Notes under the pieces: model-generated
Told to the model about the DNA's origin: nothing
Seen by the model: the letters and a program-made list of their open reading frames with translations, nothing else
The model's database searches: none
Translations under genes and position numbers: made by a program
Assembly: GCF_000478275.1 (NCBI RefSeq)
Contig: NZ_ASJB01000028.1
Location: forward strand, 310,001-374,000
Length of the DNA stretch: 64,000 bases
Source: Amycolatopsis orientalis DSM 40040 = KCTC 9412
GTDB lineage: Bacteria > Actinomycetota > Actinomycetes > Mycobacteriales > Pseudonocardiaceae
Direction: 5' to 3'
Part shown: positions 51,028 through 60,505 of the stretch, piece after piece
Position numbering within the stretch: the stretch's first letter is position 1
How the letters are laid out: the number at the start of each line of letters is the position of its first letter

Positions 51028-51912
51028 TCAGCCCTTGAGCGCGCCCTGCATGATGCCGCCGACGATCTGGCGGCCGAACAGCAGGAACACGACGAGGACG
51101 GGGATGGTGCCGATGGTCGCGGCGGTGAGCACAAGGGTGTAGTCGGTGGTGTAGCCGCTGGCCAAAGTGGACAGTGCGGTTTGGACGGTCGGGTTCTCCG
51201 GCACCAGCACCACCAGTGGCCAGAAGAAGTCGTTCCACGCCTGCATGAAGGTGAACAGGCCGAGTACCGCCGCGGCCGGGCGGGCGGTGGGCAGGGCCAC
51301 GTGCCAGAACAGCCGCAACGATCCGCAGCCGTCCATCCGCCCGGCCTCCAGCAGTTCCAGCGGCAGCGCCCGTTCGAAGTACTGGCGCATGAAGAACACG
51401 CCGAACGCGGTGACCAGGCCGGGCACGATCACCGCCTCCAGCCGCCCGGCCCAGCCGAAATCGGCCATCATCATGTAGAGCGGGACGACGCCCAGTTCGG
51501 TCGGGATCGCCTGGGTGGCGACCACGAGCAGCAGCAGCGCGGTCCGTCCCCGGAAGCGCATCTTGGCGAAGGCGAACCCGGCGAGCGTCGAGAACAGCAC
51601 CACCGAAACGGTGATGGTGCCCGCGACGATGAGCGAGTTCCCCAGTGCCAGCGCGAAATCCGTCTCGTCGAAGACGCGGGCGATGTTCTCGAACAGATGC
51701 CCGCCGGGTACCAGGACCGGCGGCACGCTGCCGACGGCCTCCGGGGTCTGCGACGAGACGACGAGCGACCAGTACACCGGGAAGGCGGAACCGGCCAGGA
51801 TCGCGATCAGCGCGGCGTAGGTCCACGGGCTCGCGACCCGCCGCACGAGCCGCCGGGCCCGCCCTGGCGGGACCGGCGGCGCGGGCGCGGCGGGGGTCAG
51901 CACGGAGGTCAT
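51028..51912 (-). CDS. Sugar ABC transporter permease (MalG/CebG type)
   Basis: 294 residues from ATG 51912, directly after GGAGCGAA. Six helices, beginning YAALIAILAGSAFPVYWSLVV, with EAA loop LEAGRMDGCGSLRLFWHVALP and the C-terminus LLFGRQIVGGIMQGALKG. It partners the product of 51921. Confidence 0.93.
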   Translation of the reverse strand: MTSVLTPAAPAPPVPPGRARRLVRRVASPWTYAALIAILAGSAFPVYWSLVVSSQTPEAVGSVPPVLVPGGHLFENIARVFDETDFALALGNSLIVAGTITVSVVLFSTLAGFAFAKMRFRGRTALLLLVVATQAIPTELGVVPLYMMMADFGWAGRLEAVIVPGLVTAFGVFFMRQYFERALPLELLEAGRMDGCGSLRLFWHVALPTARPAAAVLGLFTFMQAWNDFFWPLVVLVPENPTVQTALSTLASGYTTDYTLVLTAATIGTIPVLVVFLLFGRQIVGGIMQGALKG

Positions 51913-51920
51913 TTCGCTCC

Positions 51921-52853
51921 TCAGTCCGTTTGGATGCGCCGGGTCACCAGGTACGACACGCCCGCGACGAGCATCGTCGCGACCGCCAGCACCAGCGCGA
52001 TCGCCGAGCTGTAGCCGAAGTCGTACTTGGTGAAACCCTGCTCGTAGAGGTAGAGCGCGGCCGTCTGGAACTGCCGGTCGGAGCCACCGGTCGCGGCGGC
52101 GGTGCCGGGGTTGAACAGCAGCGGCTCGGCGAGCAGCCGCATGTTCCCGGTCGTCGCGATCACCGTCGAGAAGATGATCTGCGGCCGCAGCAACGGCACG
52201 GTGATCCGCCAGAACTGCTGCCACCCGCGGGCGCCGTCGAGGGTGGCGGCCTCGTACAGGGCCGACGGGATCGCCTGCATCGACGCGAGGAAGATCAGCG
52301 CGTGGTAGCCGGTCCAGCGCCACACCACCATCGCCGCGATGGCGGTGTGCGAGCTGGCGGTGCCCGCCTGCCAGTCGATCTGGCCGGCACCGAACCAGCC
52401 GAGCACCCAGTTGACGAGGCCGAAGTCCCGGCCGAACAGCTGCGCGAAGATGATCGTCACCGCCGCCACCGAGGTGATGTTCGGCAGGATCATCCCCATC
52501 CGGAACAGCGTCCGCCCGCGCAGCCGGCGGTTGAGCAGGTGCGCGATGCCGAGCGCGAACAGGATCTGCGGGATCGTGGTCAGCAGCCACAGGCTGACCG
52601 TGTTCCCCATCGCGTTCCAGAAGTACGGGTCGTGGAACAGCAACTGTTCGTAGTTCCCGAAACCGATGAACGTGGCGCCCTCGGCGTCGAGCAGGTTGCG
52701 CTGCTGCAGCGAAACGAACGCCGTGTAGAGCAGCGGGAACAGCCCGAAGACCCCGAAGATCAGGAAGTACGGGCTGATGAAGCCGAACGGCGACAGCTTG
52801 ACGTCCCAGTTGTGCCGCCGGTCGGCGAAGCTCAGCGTCTTTCCCGCCATCAC
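51921..52853 (-). CDS. Sugar ABC transporter permease (MalF/CebF type)
   Basis: 310 residues overlapping the binding-protein stop by four bases (ATGA). Six helices, the first FGFISPYFLIFGVFGLFPLLY. The EAA loop is YEAATLDGARGWQQFWRITV. With the product of 51028 it forms the membrane channel. No ATPase is encoded nearby. Confidence 0.93.
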   Translation of the reverse strand: MMAGKTLSFADRRHNWDVKLSPFGFISPYFLIFGVFGLFPLLYTAFVSLQQRNLLDAEGATFIGFGNYEQLLFHDPYFWNAMGNTVSLWLLTTIPQILFALGIAHLLNRRLRGRTLFRMGMILPNITSVAAVTIIFAQLFGRDFGLVNWVLGWFGAGQIDWQAGTASSHTAIAAMVVWRWTGYHALIFLASMQAIPSALYEAATLDGARGWQQFWRITVPLLRPQIIFSTVIATTGNMRLLAEPLLFNPGTAAATGGSDRQFQTAALYLYEQGFTKYDFGYSSAIALVLAVATMLVAGVSYLVTRRIQTD

Positions 52854-54130
52854 TTGATCTTCGCGACGTCACCGACCAGCTGCTGCCACGCCGCCGCGCC
52901 GTCCTGCTTGCCCTGCTCGACGCGCTGCATCGCGCTGCCGAACTCCGTCTGCACGTCACCGGCCTTCGGGCCCTGGTACTGCGGCTTCAGCTTCTTCGCC
53001 GCGTCGGTGAAGAGCTTGCCGACCGGTGCGCCCGAGAAGAACGGGTTCGTGTAGCCGGTGATCTTCGGATCGTCGTAGAGCGACGGCGTCGAGGGAAGCA
53101 GGCCCTGGCTGGTGAAGACCTTCGCCTGCTGTTCGGGCGCGGTCAGCCACGCGGCGAGTTCGGCGGCCTCCTTGGTGTGCTTGCCCTGCTTGGGGACGGT
53201 CAGGTACGAGCCGCCCCAGTTGCCGCCCCCGCCGGGCACGGTCGCGACGTCCCATTTACCCGCCGTGTCCGGCGCCTGGTCCTTGATCTTGGTCATCATC
53301 CAGGCGGGGCAGGTGACGGTGGCGAACTGGCCCTGGGTGAAGCCGGTGTTCCAGGTCGGCGTGCTGTAGAGCAGCCCGGCGCTCAGGTTCGCCTTGACGG
53401 CGTCGACGACAAGGTCCCAGCCCTGCCGCAGCGCCTGGTTGCCCTCCAAGACGATCTTGTCGCTCTGGTCGTAGTACCCGACCGGCGCCTGGCCGACGAT
53501 CGCGTTGAGCACGGTCGGGCCACCGTCCATCCACTTGACCCCGTTCGGCGCCTTGGCCTGGAACCGCTTCCCGGTGTCGAAGAACGCCTGCCAGGTCGGC
53601 CAGAGCGCGGAGACGGCGTCGCGATCGGCGGGCAGTCCGGCGTTCTGGAGCAGGTCGCGGCGGTAACAGATGGCCAGGCCGCCGACGTCGGTGCCGTAAC
53701 CGATCTGCTGTCCGCCCTTGGCCAGCGACGCCGACCATTTCCAGTCCAGCCAGCGATCCTTGAGCTTGTCGCCGCCGACGGTGTTGAGGTCGACGAACTT
53801 GTCCGGCGTGGCCTTGAACTGCGCGACGTATCCAGTGTCGACCGCCTCGATGTCCGCGGCTCCCCCGCCGGTGGCGAGATGCGCGGCGATGTTCTTGTGG
53901 TGGTCGGAATAGGCCGCGGTCCGTTCGGTGATCTCGATGTCCGGATGCGCCGCCTGGTACTCCTTGAGCAGCTCGCTGTAGCCGAAGTTGCCGAACAGGC
54001 CGAGGCTGAGCTTGATCTTGCCGCCGCCGGCGCCGTCGTCACCGCAGGCGCTCAGCGCGGTGACCGCGGCCAGGGTGACGCACACCCCGGCGAGCAGGCG
54101 GGTACGGCGGTTCCTCGTTTTCGGGCGCAT
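52850..54130 (-). CDS. Sugar ABC transporter substrate-binding lipoprotein (CebE-like)
   Basis: 426 residues from ATG 54130 behind CGGAGATCTC. An arginine-rich signal (RNRRTRLLAGVCVTLAAVTA) ends in a lipobox LSACGDD with Cys29. The family 1 extracellular solute-binding pattern follows (KLSLGLFGNFGYSELLKEYQ; WGGSYLTVPKQGKHTKEAAE). The operon context with GH1 and the CebR-like box upstream points to cellobiose or cello-oligosaccharides. Confidence 0.93.
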   Translation of the reverse strand: MRPKTRNRRTRLLAGVCVTLAAVTALSACGDDGAGGGKIKLSLGLFGNFGYSELLKEYQAAHPDIEITERTAAYSDHHKNIAAHLATGGGAADIEAVDTGYVAQFKATPDKFVDLNTVGGDKLKDRWLDWKWSASLAKGGQQIGYGTDVGGLAICYRRDLLQNAGLPADRDAVSALWPTWQAFFDTGKRFQAKAPNGVKWMDGGPTVLNAIVGQAPVGYYDQSDKIVLEGNQALRQGWDLVVDAVKANLSAGLLYSTPTWNTGFTQGQFATVTCPAWMMTKIKDQAPDTAGKWDVATVPGGGGNWGGSYLTVPKQGKHTKEAAELAAWLTAPEQQAKVFTSQGLLPSTPSLYDDPKITGYTNPFFSGAPVGKLFTDAAKKLKPQYQGPKAGDVQTEFGSAMQRVEQGKQDGAAAWQQLVGDVAKIK

Positions 54131-54206
54131 GAGATCTCCGTTGTTCTGCGGGGCGCACGGGGACACCGCGGCCGGGGACCGGCCGGGGCGGGAAACGTGG
54201 CACCCA

Positions 54207-54220
54207 TGAGAGCGCTCCCA
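54207..54220. promoter_or_regulatory. CebR/CelR-like operator
   Basis: TGAGAGCGCTCCCA differs at one base from the known CebR/CelR box TGGGAGCGCTCCCA that represses cellobiose genes in Streptomyces and Thermobifida. It lies upstream of the binding-protein gene. Confidence 0.7.
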
Positions 54221-54292
54221 ACGTTGAACAGTCAAGTAACGAACTTGTAACGGCACTGAGCGTTTTCGCTGTAGGAGATCATGTGCTAGAGA

Positions 54293-54306
54293 TGTAACCG
54301 GTTACA
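54293..54306. promoter_or_regulatory. LacI-type operator at the regulator promoter
   Basis: TGTAACCGGTTACA is a perfect 14-bp palindrome starting 29 bases upstream of the LacI gene at 54322. It is distinct from the CebR-like box 86 bases away and probably serves the regulator's own control. Further GTAAC half-sites occur at 54233-54252. Confidence 0.7.
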
Positions 54307-54321
54307 CGCCAGGAGGTCAGC

Positions 54322-55395
54322 ATGGTCACCGCCCGCGAGGTCGCCCAGCTCTGCGGGGTCTCCGTCGCCACCGTCTCGCGGGTTTTCAACCGCCCCACCA
54401 CGGTCAGCGCGCCGACCCGGGAACGCGTCGAACGCGTCGCCCGTGAGCTCGATTTCTCGCCGAACGAATCGGCGCGGGCGCTGTCGCGGCAGCGGTCGGC
54501 GATGATCGGGCTGGTCTGGGACACCGACCACCGCCGCCCCGGCTGGCGGCATCCGTTCCTGCAGGATCTGTTGCTGGGCCTCAAATCAGCGTTGAGTTCG
54601 CACGGCTACCACCTGCTGCTGCTCGCCACGAGCGACGACGCCCGCAACCGCACCGCCGGCGTCTCCCTCGCCGACCCGATCGCCTACGTCGGCATGACGC
54701 GCCGCCACCACCTGGCGGGACTGGTGCTGATCGACAGCGGCTCGGACGCCGAGGCGTTCACCGCGTTCGCCCAGTCCGGGCTGCCGTGCGTCGCGCTCGA
54801 CGTGGCCGTTTCGGGGCCGAAGGCCACGTACGTGACTTCGGACAACGCCGCCGGTGCGAGCGAAGCCGTCCGGCATCTCGCCGCGCTCGGGCACGAACGG
54901 ATCGCCACGCTCACCGGCCCGCACGGCAACGCGCCCGCCACCGCCCGCACCGAGGGCTATCTGCGGGGACTGGCGGACGCGGGCCTGCCGGTGCGCGACG
55001 ACTACGTGGTCACCGGCGACTTCTACCGCGGAAGCGGCTTCGCCGGGATGCGGCGGCTGCTCGCCCGCGAGAACCCGCCGACGGCGGTGTTCGCCGCCAG
55101 CGACGAAATGGCGATCGGCGCCCTGCTCGCCGCCCGCGCGGCCGGGCTACGGGTGCCTGACGACCTGGCCATCGTCGGCTTCGATGACATCGAGGTCGCG
55201 GCACTGGTCGACCCCGCGCTCACCACGGTCGCCCAGGACAAGGCGGAGTTCGGCACCGCGGCGGCCGGGGCGCTGCTGGGCATGATCGAGAACGCGGCGG
55301 CGCCGGAGCCGGTGCTGCTGCCCACCCGCCTGATCGTCCGCGACTCCTGCGGCGCTCCCCATCGTCAGGCGACGGCCGCCGGGCCCCTGCTCTGA
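54322..55395 (+). CDS. LacI-family transcriptional regulator
   Basis: 357 residues with AGGAGG upstream. Helix-turn-helix TAREVAQLCGVSVATVSRVF with NRPTTVSAPTRERVERVARE; sensor domain MIGLVWDTDHRRPGWRHPF through DDLAIVGFDDIEVAALVDPA. It is divergent from the cellobiose-type operon. Its sequence does not strike me as CebR itself, and its own operator has a different sequence, so it may control this operon jointly with a CebR-like protein encoded elsewhere. Confidence 0.92.
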   Translation: MVTAREVAQLCGVSVATVSRVFNRPTTVSAPTRERVERVARELDFSPNESARALSRQRSAMIGLVWDTDHRRPGWRHPFLQDLLLGLKSALSSHGYHLLLLATSDDARNRTAGVSLADPIAYVGMTRRHHLAGLVLIDSGSDAEAFTAFAQSGLPCVALDVAVSGPKATYVTSDNAAGASEAVRHLAALGHERIATLTGPHGNAPATARTEGYLRGLADAGLPVRDDYVVTGDFYRGSGFAGMRRLLARENPPTAVFAASDEMAIGALLAARAAGLRVPDDLAIVGFDDIEVAALVDPALTTVAQDKAEFGTAAAGALLGMIENAAAPEPVLLPTRLIVRDSCGAPHRQATAAGPLL

Positions 55396-56100
55396 TCACC
55401 TCCCGCGTTCGCCCAGCTGGGCGGCCAGATCGAGAAGATTCTCGGCGTGGAAGTCGAAGTGATCGGCCGGTGACGGCGGATCACCGACAGGCCTGGCGAC
55501 GTAGGCGGTGCGCAGCCCGACGCGCTGCGCACCCCGCAGGTCCCACGCGTGGGCGGCGACCATCAGCAGCCGATCCGGCGGGGCACCGGACACCTTGACG
55601 GCCAGTTCGTAGACCGCCGGATCCGGCTTGTAGGTCCGTGCCTCTTCGGCGGAGAGCGCCTGATGCCAGCGGAGACCCGCGTTGGCGTTGATCCGGAGCA
55701 GGGTTGACCGGCAGGCATTGGACAAGCCGATCAAGGGGTGGTGTTCCGCGAGCCGGGCCAGCCCTTCCACAGTGTCCGGCCAAGGCGGCAGCCGTTGTCC
55801 CGCCGTGGCGAGCGCTTTTCTGTCCTTTTGGGACAGCTCTCCTCGGGATGCTTCAGCGACCAGCCGGGCCGCTTCGCGGTCGAGGACGTCGCTGGCGGCG
55901 AAGGCCCGGTCGCCTCCGACGATGCGCCGCTGCTCGGTCGCGATATGGCCTTGCCACAGCGCGACCAGCTCGTCCGGTTCGGCTCGCGGGGCGACCTCTG
56001 CGATGGCGGCGCGGATCCCCGCCGGTTCGTCCACGAGCGTGCCGAGTACGTCGAACACCAAAGCGTCGATACCCATGGACGTCACGATAGTGAGGTCCAT
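55396..56100 (-). CDS. Haloacid dehalogenase, type II
   Basis: 234 residues from the ATG at 56100 (GGGGGGAG six bases upstream). The ATG at 56076 would give the more usual start MGIDALVFDVLGTLVDEP. HAD motifs: I DVLGTLVD (nucleophile Asp), II LIGLSNACRS, III Lys in YKPDPAVYELA, IV VAAHAWDLRGAQRVGLRTAYV. This is the L-2-haloacid dehalogenase subgroup. It hydrolyses 2-haloacids or related small substrates in the cytoplasm. It converges on the LacI gene with no spacer. Confidence 0.9.
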   Translation of the reverse strand: MDLTIVTSMGIDALVFDVLGTLVDEPAGIRAAIAEVAPRAEPDELVALWQGHIATEQRRIVGGDRAFAASDVLDREAARLVAEASRGELSQKDRKALATAGQRLPPWPDTVEGLARLAEHHPLIGLSNACRSTLLRINANAGLRWHQALSAEEARTYKPDPAVYELAVKVSGAPPDRLLMVAAHAWDLRGAQRVGLRTAYVARPVGDPPSPADHFDFHAENLLDLAAQLGERGR

Positions 56101-56136
56101 GGGTACTCCCCCCGCGTGAGGCCCCGGGCCGCCGTC

Positions 56137-58314
56137 CTACGGCTGGTCGAGGAGGTCCTCGATCTGGATGGGGATGTGCCGGACGCGGATGCCCGTGGCG
56201 TTGTGGACCGCGTTGGCGACCGCCGCCGCCATCCCGACGGTGCCGATCTCCCCCAGCCCCTTCGCGCCGACGGAGTTGTGCAGGGTGTCCGGGTACTCGA
56301 CGAAGTGGACACCGACCTCGGGGATGTCCGCGTTCACCGGGATCAGGTAGCCCGCGAGGTCACCGTTGGCGAAGCGTCCGTTGGCCTCGATCTCCAGCCC
56401 TTCGTGCAGGGCGGCCGACACACCCCAGATCATGCCGCCGATGATCTGGCTACGGGCCGCCGTCGGGTTGATGATCCGGCCCGCGTCGAACACGCCGAGC
56501 ATGCGGGACACCCGGATCTCGCGCGTCCACCTGTGCACGCGGACCTCGCAGAACTGGGCGCCGAACGAGCTGAACGAATGCTTGGTCAGCTCCTCGCCGG
56601 GGGCCGACGAACCGGTCACCGTGATCGACGGGCGGTTCAGGGCCCGCAGCAGCTCGCCGAAGGTCATCGTCCGGTCGCCCGCCAGAACCCGGCCGTCCGC
56701 ATAGGACACGTCCATCCCGTCGAACGGCGCGCCCGGGGCCGCCGCCAGGGTCAGCAGGTCGTCGATCGCCTTGGCGGCGGCGATCATGATGGCCGATCCC
56801 GCGCTCGCGGTGGCGGTCGAACCACCGGAGAGCCCGCCGGACGGCAGCGCCGAATCACCGAGCCGCGGCACGACCCTGTCCGGTGAGATGTCCAGCGATT
56901 CCGCGCCCACCAAGGAAAGTACGGTCAGCAGGCCGGTTCCCGGATCCGCACCGCTGGTCGCGACGACGGCCGTGTCGTCGGGCCGCAGGGTGATCTCGAT
57001 GGTGGCCGGGAACCGCAGAGCGGGGAACATCGCGGTGGCCGTGCCCAGCCCCACGAGCCAGTCGCCGTCGGTCCGCCCTCCGGGCGAGCGATCCGCCCAG
57101 CCGAACCGGGCCGCGCCGACGCGGAAGCATTCGTCGAGATGCTTGCTCGACCATTGCAGGTCTTTGCCGGGCGGCGCGGTGGAGTTGTTCCGCAGCCGCA
57201 GCTCGATCGGATCCATGCCCAGCGCGACCGCCAGCTCGTCGATCGCGCTCTCCAGCGCGAAGGATCCGGGCGCCTCACCGGGCGCCCGCATGAAGGTGGT
57301 CGGCGGGATGTGCAGCGGCACCATCTTCTGGCTGATGGCGAGATTCCGGGTGGCGTACCACTCCCGCGACGTGCCGTGCGAAGTCGGCTCGACGAACGAC
57401 CGGTCCGCCGCGGTGCTGCACCACGAGTCGTGCCGCAGCGCGTTGAGCGTGCCGTCATGGTCCGCGCCGAGGGCGATCTTCTGCACGGTCGCGGCCCGGC
57501 CCGCGGTCGCGGTGAAGACCTGCTCCCGGCTGAGCGCGGCCTTGACCGGCCGGTCGAGGACCCTCGCCGCCGCCGCGGCCAGGAACGCGGGCGCGGACGT
57601 ACGGGCCTTGCCGCCGAACGCGCCGCCCACGAACGGGTTCACGGCGTGCACCTCGGACGGTTTCAGGTCCAGTGCCCCGGCCAGCTCCGCCGCCTGCAGG
57701 TCGGATCCCTGGTTGCCGCTGTGGATCGTCAGGCCGTCGGGGCCCCAGACCGCGACCGCGGAATGCGGTTCCATCGCGGCGTGATGCTGGGTCGCCGTGG
57801 TGTACGTGGCCTCGACGACCACCGGGCTCGCCGCCAGCGCGTCCTCGATGGACTCGACGCCGGGGGCGAGTACCTCCAGCGACGGCGGCGCGCCGTCCCT
57901 CGCGGCGGGTGCGTCTTCGGCGGAGGCGAGGCCGTCTTCGAGTGACGTCAGCGCGGGCCTGGTCCGGTAGGAGACCTTGACGAGCATCGCCGCGTCGCGG
58001 GCCTGTTCGTAGGTCTCGGCGACCACGAAACCGATCGGCTGGCCGTAGCAGGCGACTTCCTTGTCCTGCAACGGAACCCACGTCTCGCCGAAGAACGGCG
58101 ACACCGGGGTGCGCAGCTCGAGCGGGTCGAACGGCGAATACACGCCGAGCACGCCCGGAGCGCTCTTCGCGTCCGTGACGTCCATGGCCTCGATCTCGCC
58201 GTGGGCGATCGTGCTGAGCACGACATAGCCGTGCGCCATCCCGGGGAAGGTGTGGTCCGCTCCGTACTCGGCCCGGCCGGTGACCTTCAGCGGCCCGTCC
58301 ACCCTGCTGGTCAT
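56137..58314 (-). CDS. Xanthine dehydrogenase-family molybdopterin-binding subunit
   Basis: 725 residues beginning TSRVDGPLKVTGRAEYGADH, the standard start of YagR/PaoC-type large subunits. Cofactor-binding stretches include AVNPFVGGAFGGKARTSAPAF and MRAPGEAPGSFALESAIDELA. The active-site glutamate region near the end is SVGAKGLGEIGTVGMAAAV. Together with the FAD and 2Fe-2S subunits it forms a molybdenum hydroxylase oxidising aldehydes or N-heterocycles. Its start overlaps the FAD-subunit stop by one base (TGATG). Confidence 0.93.
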   Translation of the reverse strand: MTSRVDGPLKVTGRAEYGADHTFPGMAHGYVVLSTIAHGEIEAMDVTDAKSAPGVLGVYSPFDPLELRTPVSPFFGETWVPLQDKEVACYGQPIGFVVAETYEQARDAAMLVKVSYRTRPALTSLEDGLASAEDAPAARDGAPPSLEVLAPGVESIEDALAASPVVVEATYTTATQHHAAMEPHSAVAVWGPDGLTIHSGNQGSDLQAAELAGALDLKPSEVHAVNPFVGGAFGGKARTSAPAFLAAAAARVLDRPVKAALSREQVFTATAGRAATVQKIALGADHDGTLNALRHDSWCSTAADRSFVEPTSHGTSREWYATRNLAISQKMVPLHIPPTTFMRAPGEAPGSFALESAIDELAVALGMDPIELRLRNNSTAPPGKDLQWSSKHLDECFRVGAARFGWADRSPGGRTDGDWLVGLGTATAMFPALRFPATIEITLRPDDTAVVATSGADPGTGLLTVLSLVGAESLDISPDRVVPRLGDSALPSGGLSGGSTATASAGSAIMIAAAKAIDDLLTLAAAPGAPFDGMDVSYADGRVLAGDRTMTFGELLRALNRPSITVTGSSAPGEELTKHSFSSFGAQFCEVRVHRWTREIRVSRMLGVFDAGRIINPTAARSQIIGGMIWGVSAALHEGLEIEANGRFANGDLAGYLIPVNADIPEVGVHFVEYPDTLHNSVGAKGLGEIGTVGMAAAVANAVHNATGIRVRHIPIQIEDLLDQP

Positions 58315-59273
58315 CAGCGGCTCCCCTCGGTCAGTTCGAGCAGTGCGCGGACGATCGTCCGGCGCAGCAACGGCACCTTGAACCCGTTCGCGGACAACGG
58401 CCTGGCGCCTTCACCGGCCCGCGCCGCGGCGGCTTCGAAGGCGGCGACGGTCGCGGGCGCGCCGCGCAGGGCCGCCTCGACCTCGGGCAGCCGCCACGGC
58501 ACGGTCCCGACGCCGCCGGCCGCGATCCTGGCGTCGACGACGCGCGAGTCCTCGACGTGCAGCGCGACCGCGGCCGAGCACAGCGCGAATTCGTAGGACT
58601 GGCGGTCCCGCACCTTGACGTAGGTGGAGTTCGCCGCCCACTCCAGCGGCGGAACCACGACCTCGGCGATCAGTTCACCGGGACGCAGGTCGTTCTCCAC
58701 GTCGGGGGTGTCCCCGGGCAGGCGGTAGAACGAGCCCAGCGCGACGGTGCGGCTCCCGGTGGCGCCGACCAGCCGGAGTTCCGCGTCGAGCGCGACCAGG
58801 GCGACCGCCACGTCGCTGGCGTGGGTCGCCGCGCACGAGTCGCTCGTACCCAGCACGGCGTGCATCCGGTTGGCGCCCGAGAGCGCCGGGCAGCCGCTGC
58901 CGGGCTCACGCCGGTTGCACGGCATGGCGACGTCGCGGAAGTACGTGCAGCGCGTGCGCTGCATCAGGTTCCCGCCGATACTGGCCATGTTCCGGATCTG
59001 CTGGGACGCGCTGAGCAGGAGCGCCCGGGAGATCACCGGATACACGCCGGGATGCCCGGCGATGTCGCTCATCCGTTCCAGCGCGCCGATCCGCAGCCCG
59101 TCGGCGGTGTCGATACCGCGTAACGGCACCTCGTTGATGTCCAGGACCCGCTGGGGTGCCAGGACATCGAGCTTCATCAGGTCGACAAGGGTCGTCCCGC
59201 CCGCCAGGAAGGTGCCCGGCGAGGCGACCGCGGCTTCGACGGTCGCGGGAGCGGTCAGCTCAAAGGGTCGCAT
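58314..59273 (-). CDS. Xanthine dehydrogenase-family FAD-binding subunit
   Basis: 319 residues. The FAD site is visible as [20 protein letters not shown] and [19 protein letters not shown] cysteine-containing insert ([20 protein letters not shown]) resembles the extra 4Fe-4S loop of YagS/PaoB-type subunits. It transfers electrons from the iron-sulfur subunit to FAD and then to O2 or another acceptor. It overlaps the upstream 2Fe-2S gene by 14 bases. Confidence 0.92.
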   Translation of the reverse strand: MRPFELTAPATVEAAVASPGTFLAGGTTLVDLMKLDVLAPQRVLDINEVPLRGIDTADGLRIGALERMSDIAGHPGVYPVISRALLLSASQQIRNMASIGGNLMQRTRCTYFRDVAMPCNRREPGSGCPALSGANRMHAVLGTSDSCAATHASDVAVALVALDAELRLVGATGSRTVALGSFYRLPGDTPDVENDLRPGELIAEVVVPPLEWAANSTYVKVRDRQSYEFALCSAAVALHVEDSRVVDARIAAGGVGTVPWRLPEVEAALRGAPATVAAFEAAAARAGEGARPLSANGFKVPLLRRTIVRALLELTEGSR

Positions 59274-59712
59274 CGGTCCGCCTCGCCTGCTCGACCGCCG
59301 CGACGATGTTCGGATAGGCCGCGCACCGGCAGAGGTTGCCGGACATGAACTCCCGGACGTCGCGGACGTCCTGCTCGACGGCGGCGACCGCCGACATGAT
59401 CTGGCCGGAGGTGCAGAAACCGCACTGCAGGGCGTCCTGGTCGACGAAGGCCTGCTGCACCGGATGCAATTCGTCCCCTGTGGACAGTGCTTCGACGGTG
59501 GTCACCGGCTGTTTCACGGTGGCGGCCAGGGTGAGGCAGGCGAGCACCGGCCGTCCGGCGACGTGCACCGTGCAGGCGCCGCACTGCCCCCGGTCACAGC
59601 CCTTCTTGGGGCCCGTGATCGCGAGCCGCTCCCGCAGCGCGTCCAGCAGCGTCACACCGGGATCGACACTCAGGTGTTCCGTCCTGCCATTGACTTCTAG
59701 TGAGATGTCCAC
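59260..59712 (-). CDS. 2Fe-2S subunit of a molybdenum hydroxylase
   Basis: 150 residues. The plant-type cluster is [22 protein letters not shown]; the second cluster domain carries [12 protein letters not shown] and [13 protein letters not shown]. The N-terminus [19 protein letters not shown] is short and has no Tat signal, unlike the periplasmic PaoA of E. coli, so the enzyme is probably cytoplasmic. First gene of the three-gene operon; the divergent TetR gene lies 217 bases away. Confidence 0.93.
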   Translation of the reverse strand: MDISLEVNGRTEHLSVDPGVTLLDALRERLAITGPKKGCDRGQCGACTVHVAGRPVLACLTLAATVKQPVTTVEALSTGDELHPVQQAFVDQDALQCGFCTSGQIMSAVAAVEQDVRDVREFMSGNLCRCAAYPNIVAAVEQARRTDATL

Positions 59713-59792
59713 TGGGTCCCTTCCGCGGATCGTCGCGGCCGGGTGGCCGGACGGCGTAGGTTTGTGGTGGGTGAGCCGGTCTCGGAATGAAC

Positions 59793-59843
59793 CGGATATT
59801 CATCCGCTTCGTTTTTCACGCTATCGGATCGCAATCCGCTTCG
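59793..59843. promoter_or_regulatory. Twin TetR-type operators
   Basis: CGGAT-ATTC-ATCCG (59793-59806) and CGGAT-CGCA-ATCCG (59825-59838), each followed by CTTCG, lie 32 bp apart, about three helical turns. They sit between the divergent molybdenum hydroxylase operon and the TetR gene at 59930. Confidence 0.7.
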
Positions 59844-59929
59844 CAACGCCGCTTTTCCTGGAGTCGCTCCAGGTCGCGCGGGTCCCTCGGCTACATTCAC
59901 GGTGAAGGGATCGGCGGACGGGAGAGACC

Positions 59930-60505
59930 ATGACGACGGGATCGGTCAGCCCCCGGCGTGCGGACACCCGGCGCAACCACGAGCGCATCCTCGCCACGGC
60001 GGCGAAGTCACTGGCCCGCTCGGGCGAGGTTTCGTTCAACGCCATCGCGAAGCAGGCCGAGGTCGGGGTCGGCACGGTGTACCGGCACTTCCCCACCCCG
60101 GAGGCCCTCATCCTGGCGGTCTACCGCCGCGAAGTGAGCCAGCTCGTCGACGTCGTGCCGAAGCTGCTCAAGGAGCACGCCCCGGAAGAGGCCTTCCGGG
60201 TCTGGACGACCGATCACCTGGCGCACTACATGATGACCAAGCGCGGCCTGGCCGACGCCCTGCGCACCGCGACGGCCTCACGCGGGCAGCTGCCCGCGAA
60301 CGCCTACGAGGCCATGGTCGGCGCGGTCGCCACCCTGCTGAAGGCCAACGTCGAGGCCGGCACCGTCCGCGCGGACCTGGCGCCCGAGACCGTGCTGCGC
60401 GGACTGGGCGGCCTGCTCTACCTCGATCCGGACGGCGAGTGGCGACGCGACGTCGCGAACCTCGTGGACCTGCTGTGGCACGGAATGGGCACCGGCAGGA
60501 GCTGA
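59930..60505 (+). CDS. TetR-family transcriptional regulator
   Basis: 191 residues behind GGGAGAG. N-terminus RRADTRRNHERILATAAKSL, then helix-turn-helix NAIAKQAEVGVGTVYRHFPT. The C-terminal domain (GLADALRTATASRGQLPANA) is that of the SCO/YcdC-like group common beside oxidoreductases. It is the likely repressor of the divergent molybdenum hydroxylase genes through the twin sites at 59793. Its stop codon is part of palindromic repeat copy C. Confidence 0.92.
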   Translation: MTTGSVSPRRADTRRNHERILATAAKSLARSGEVSFNAIAKQAEVGVGTVYRHFPTPEALILAVYRREVSQLVDVVPKLLKEHAPEEAFRVWTTDHLAHYMMTKRGLADALRTATASRGQLPANAYEAMVGAVATLLKANVEAGTVRADLAPETVLRGLGGLLYLDPDGEWRRDVANLVDLLWHGMGTGRS

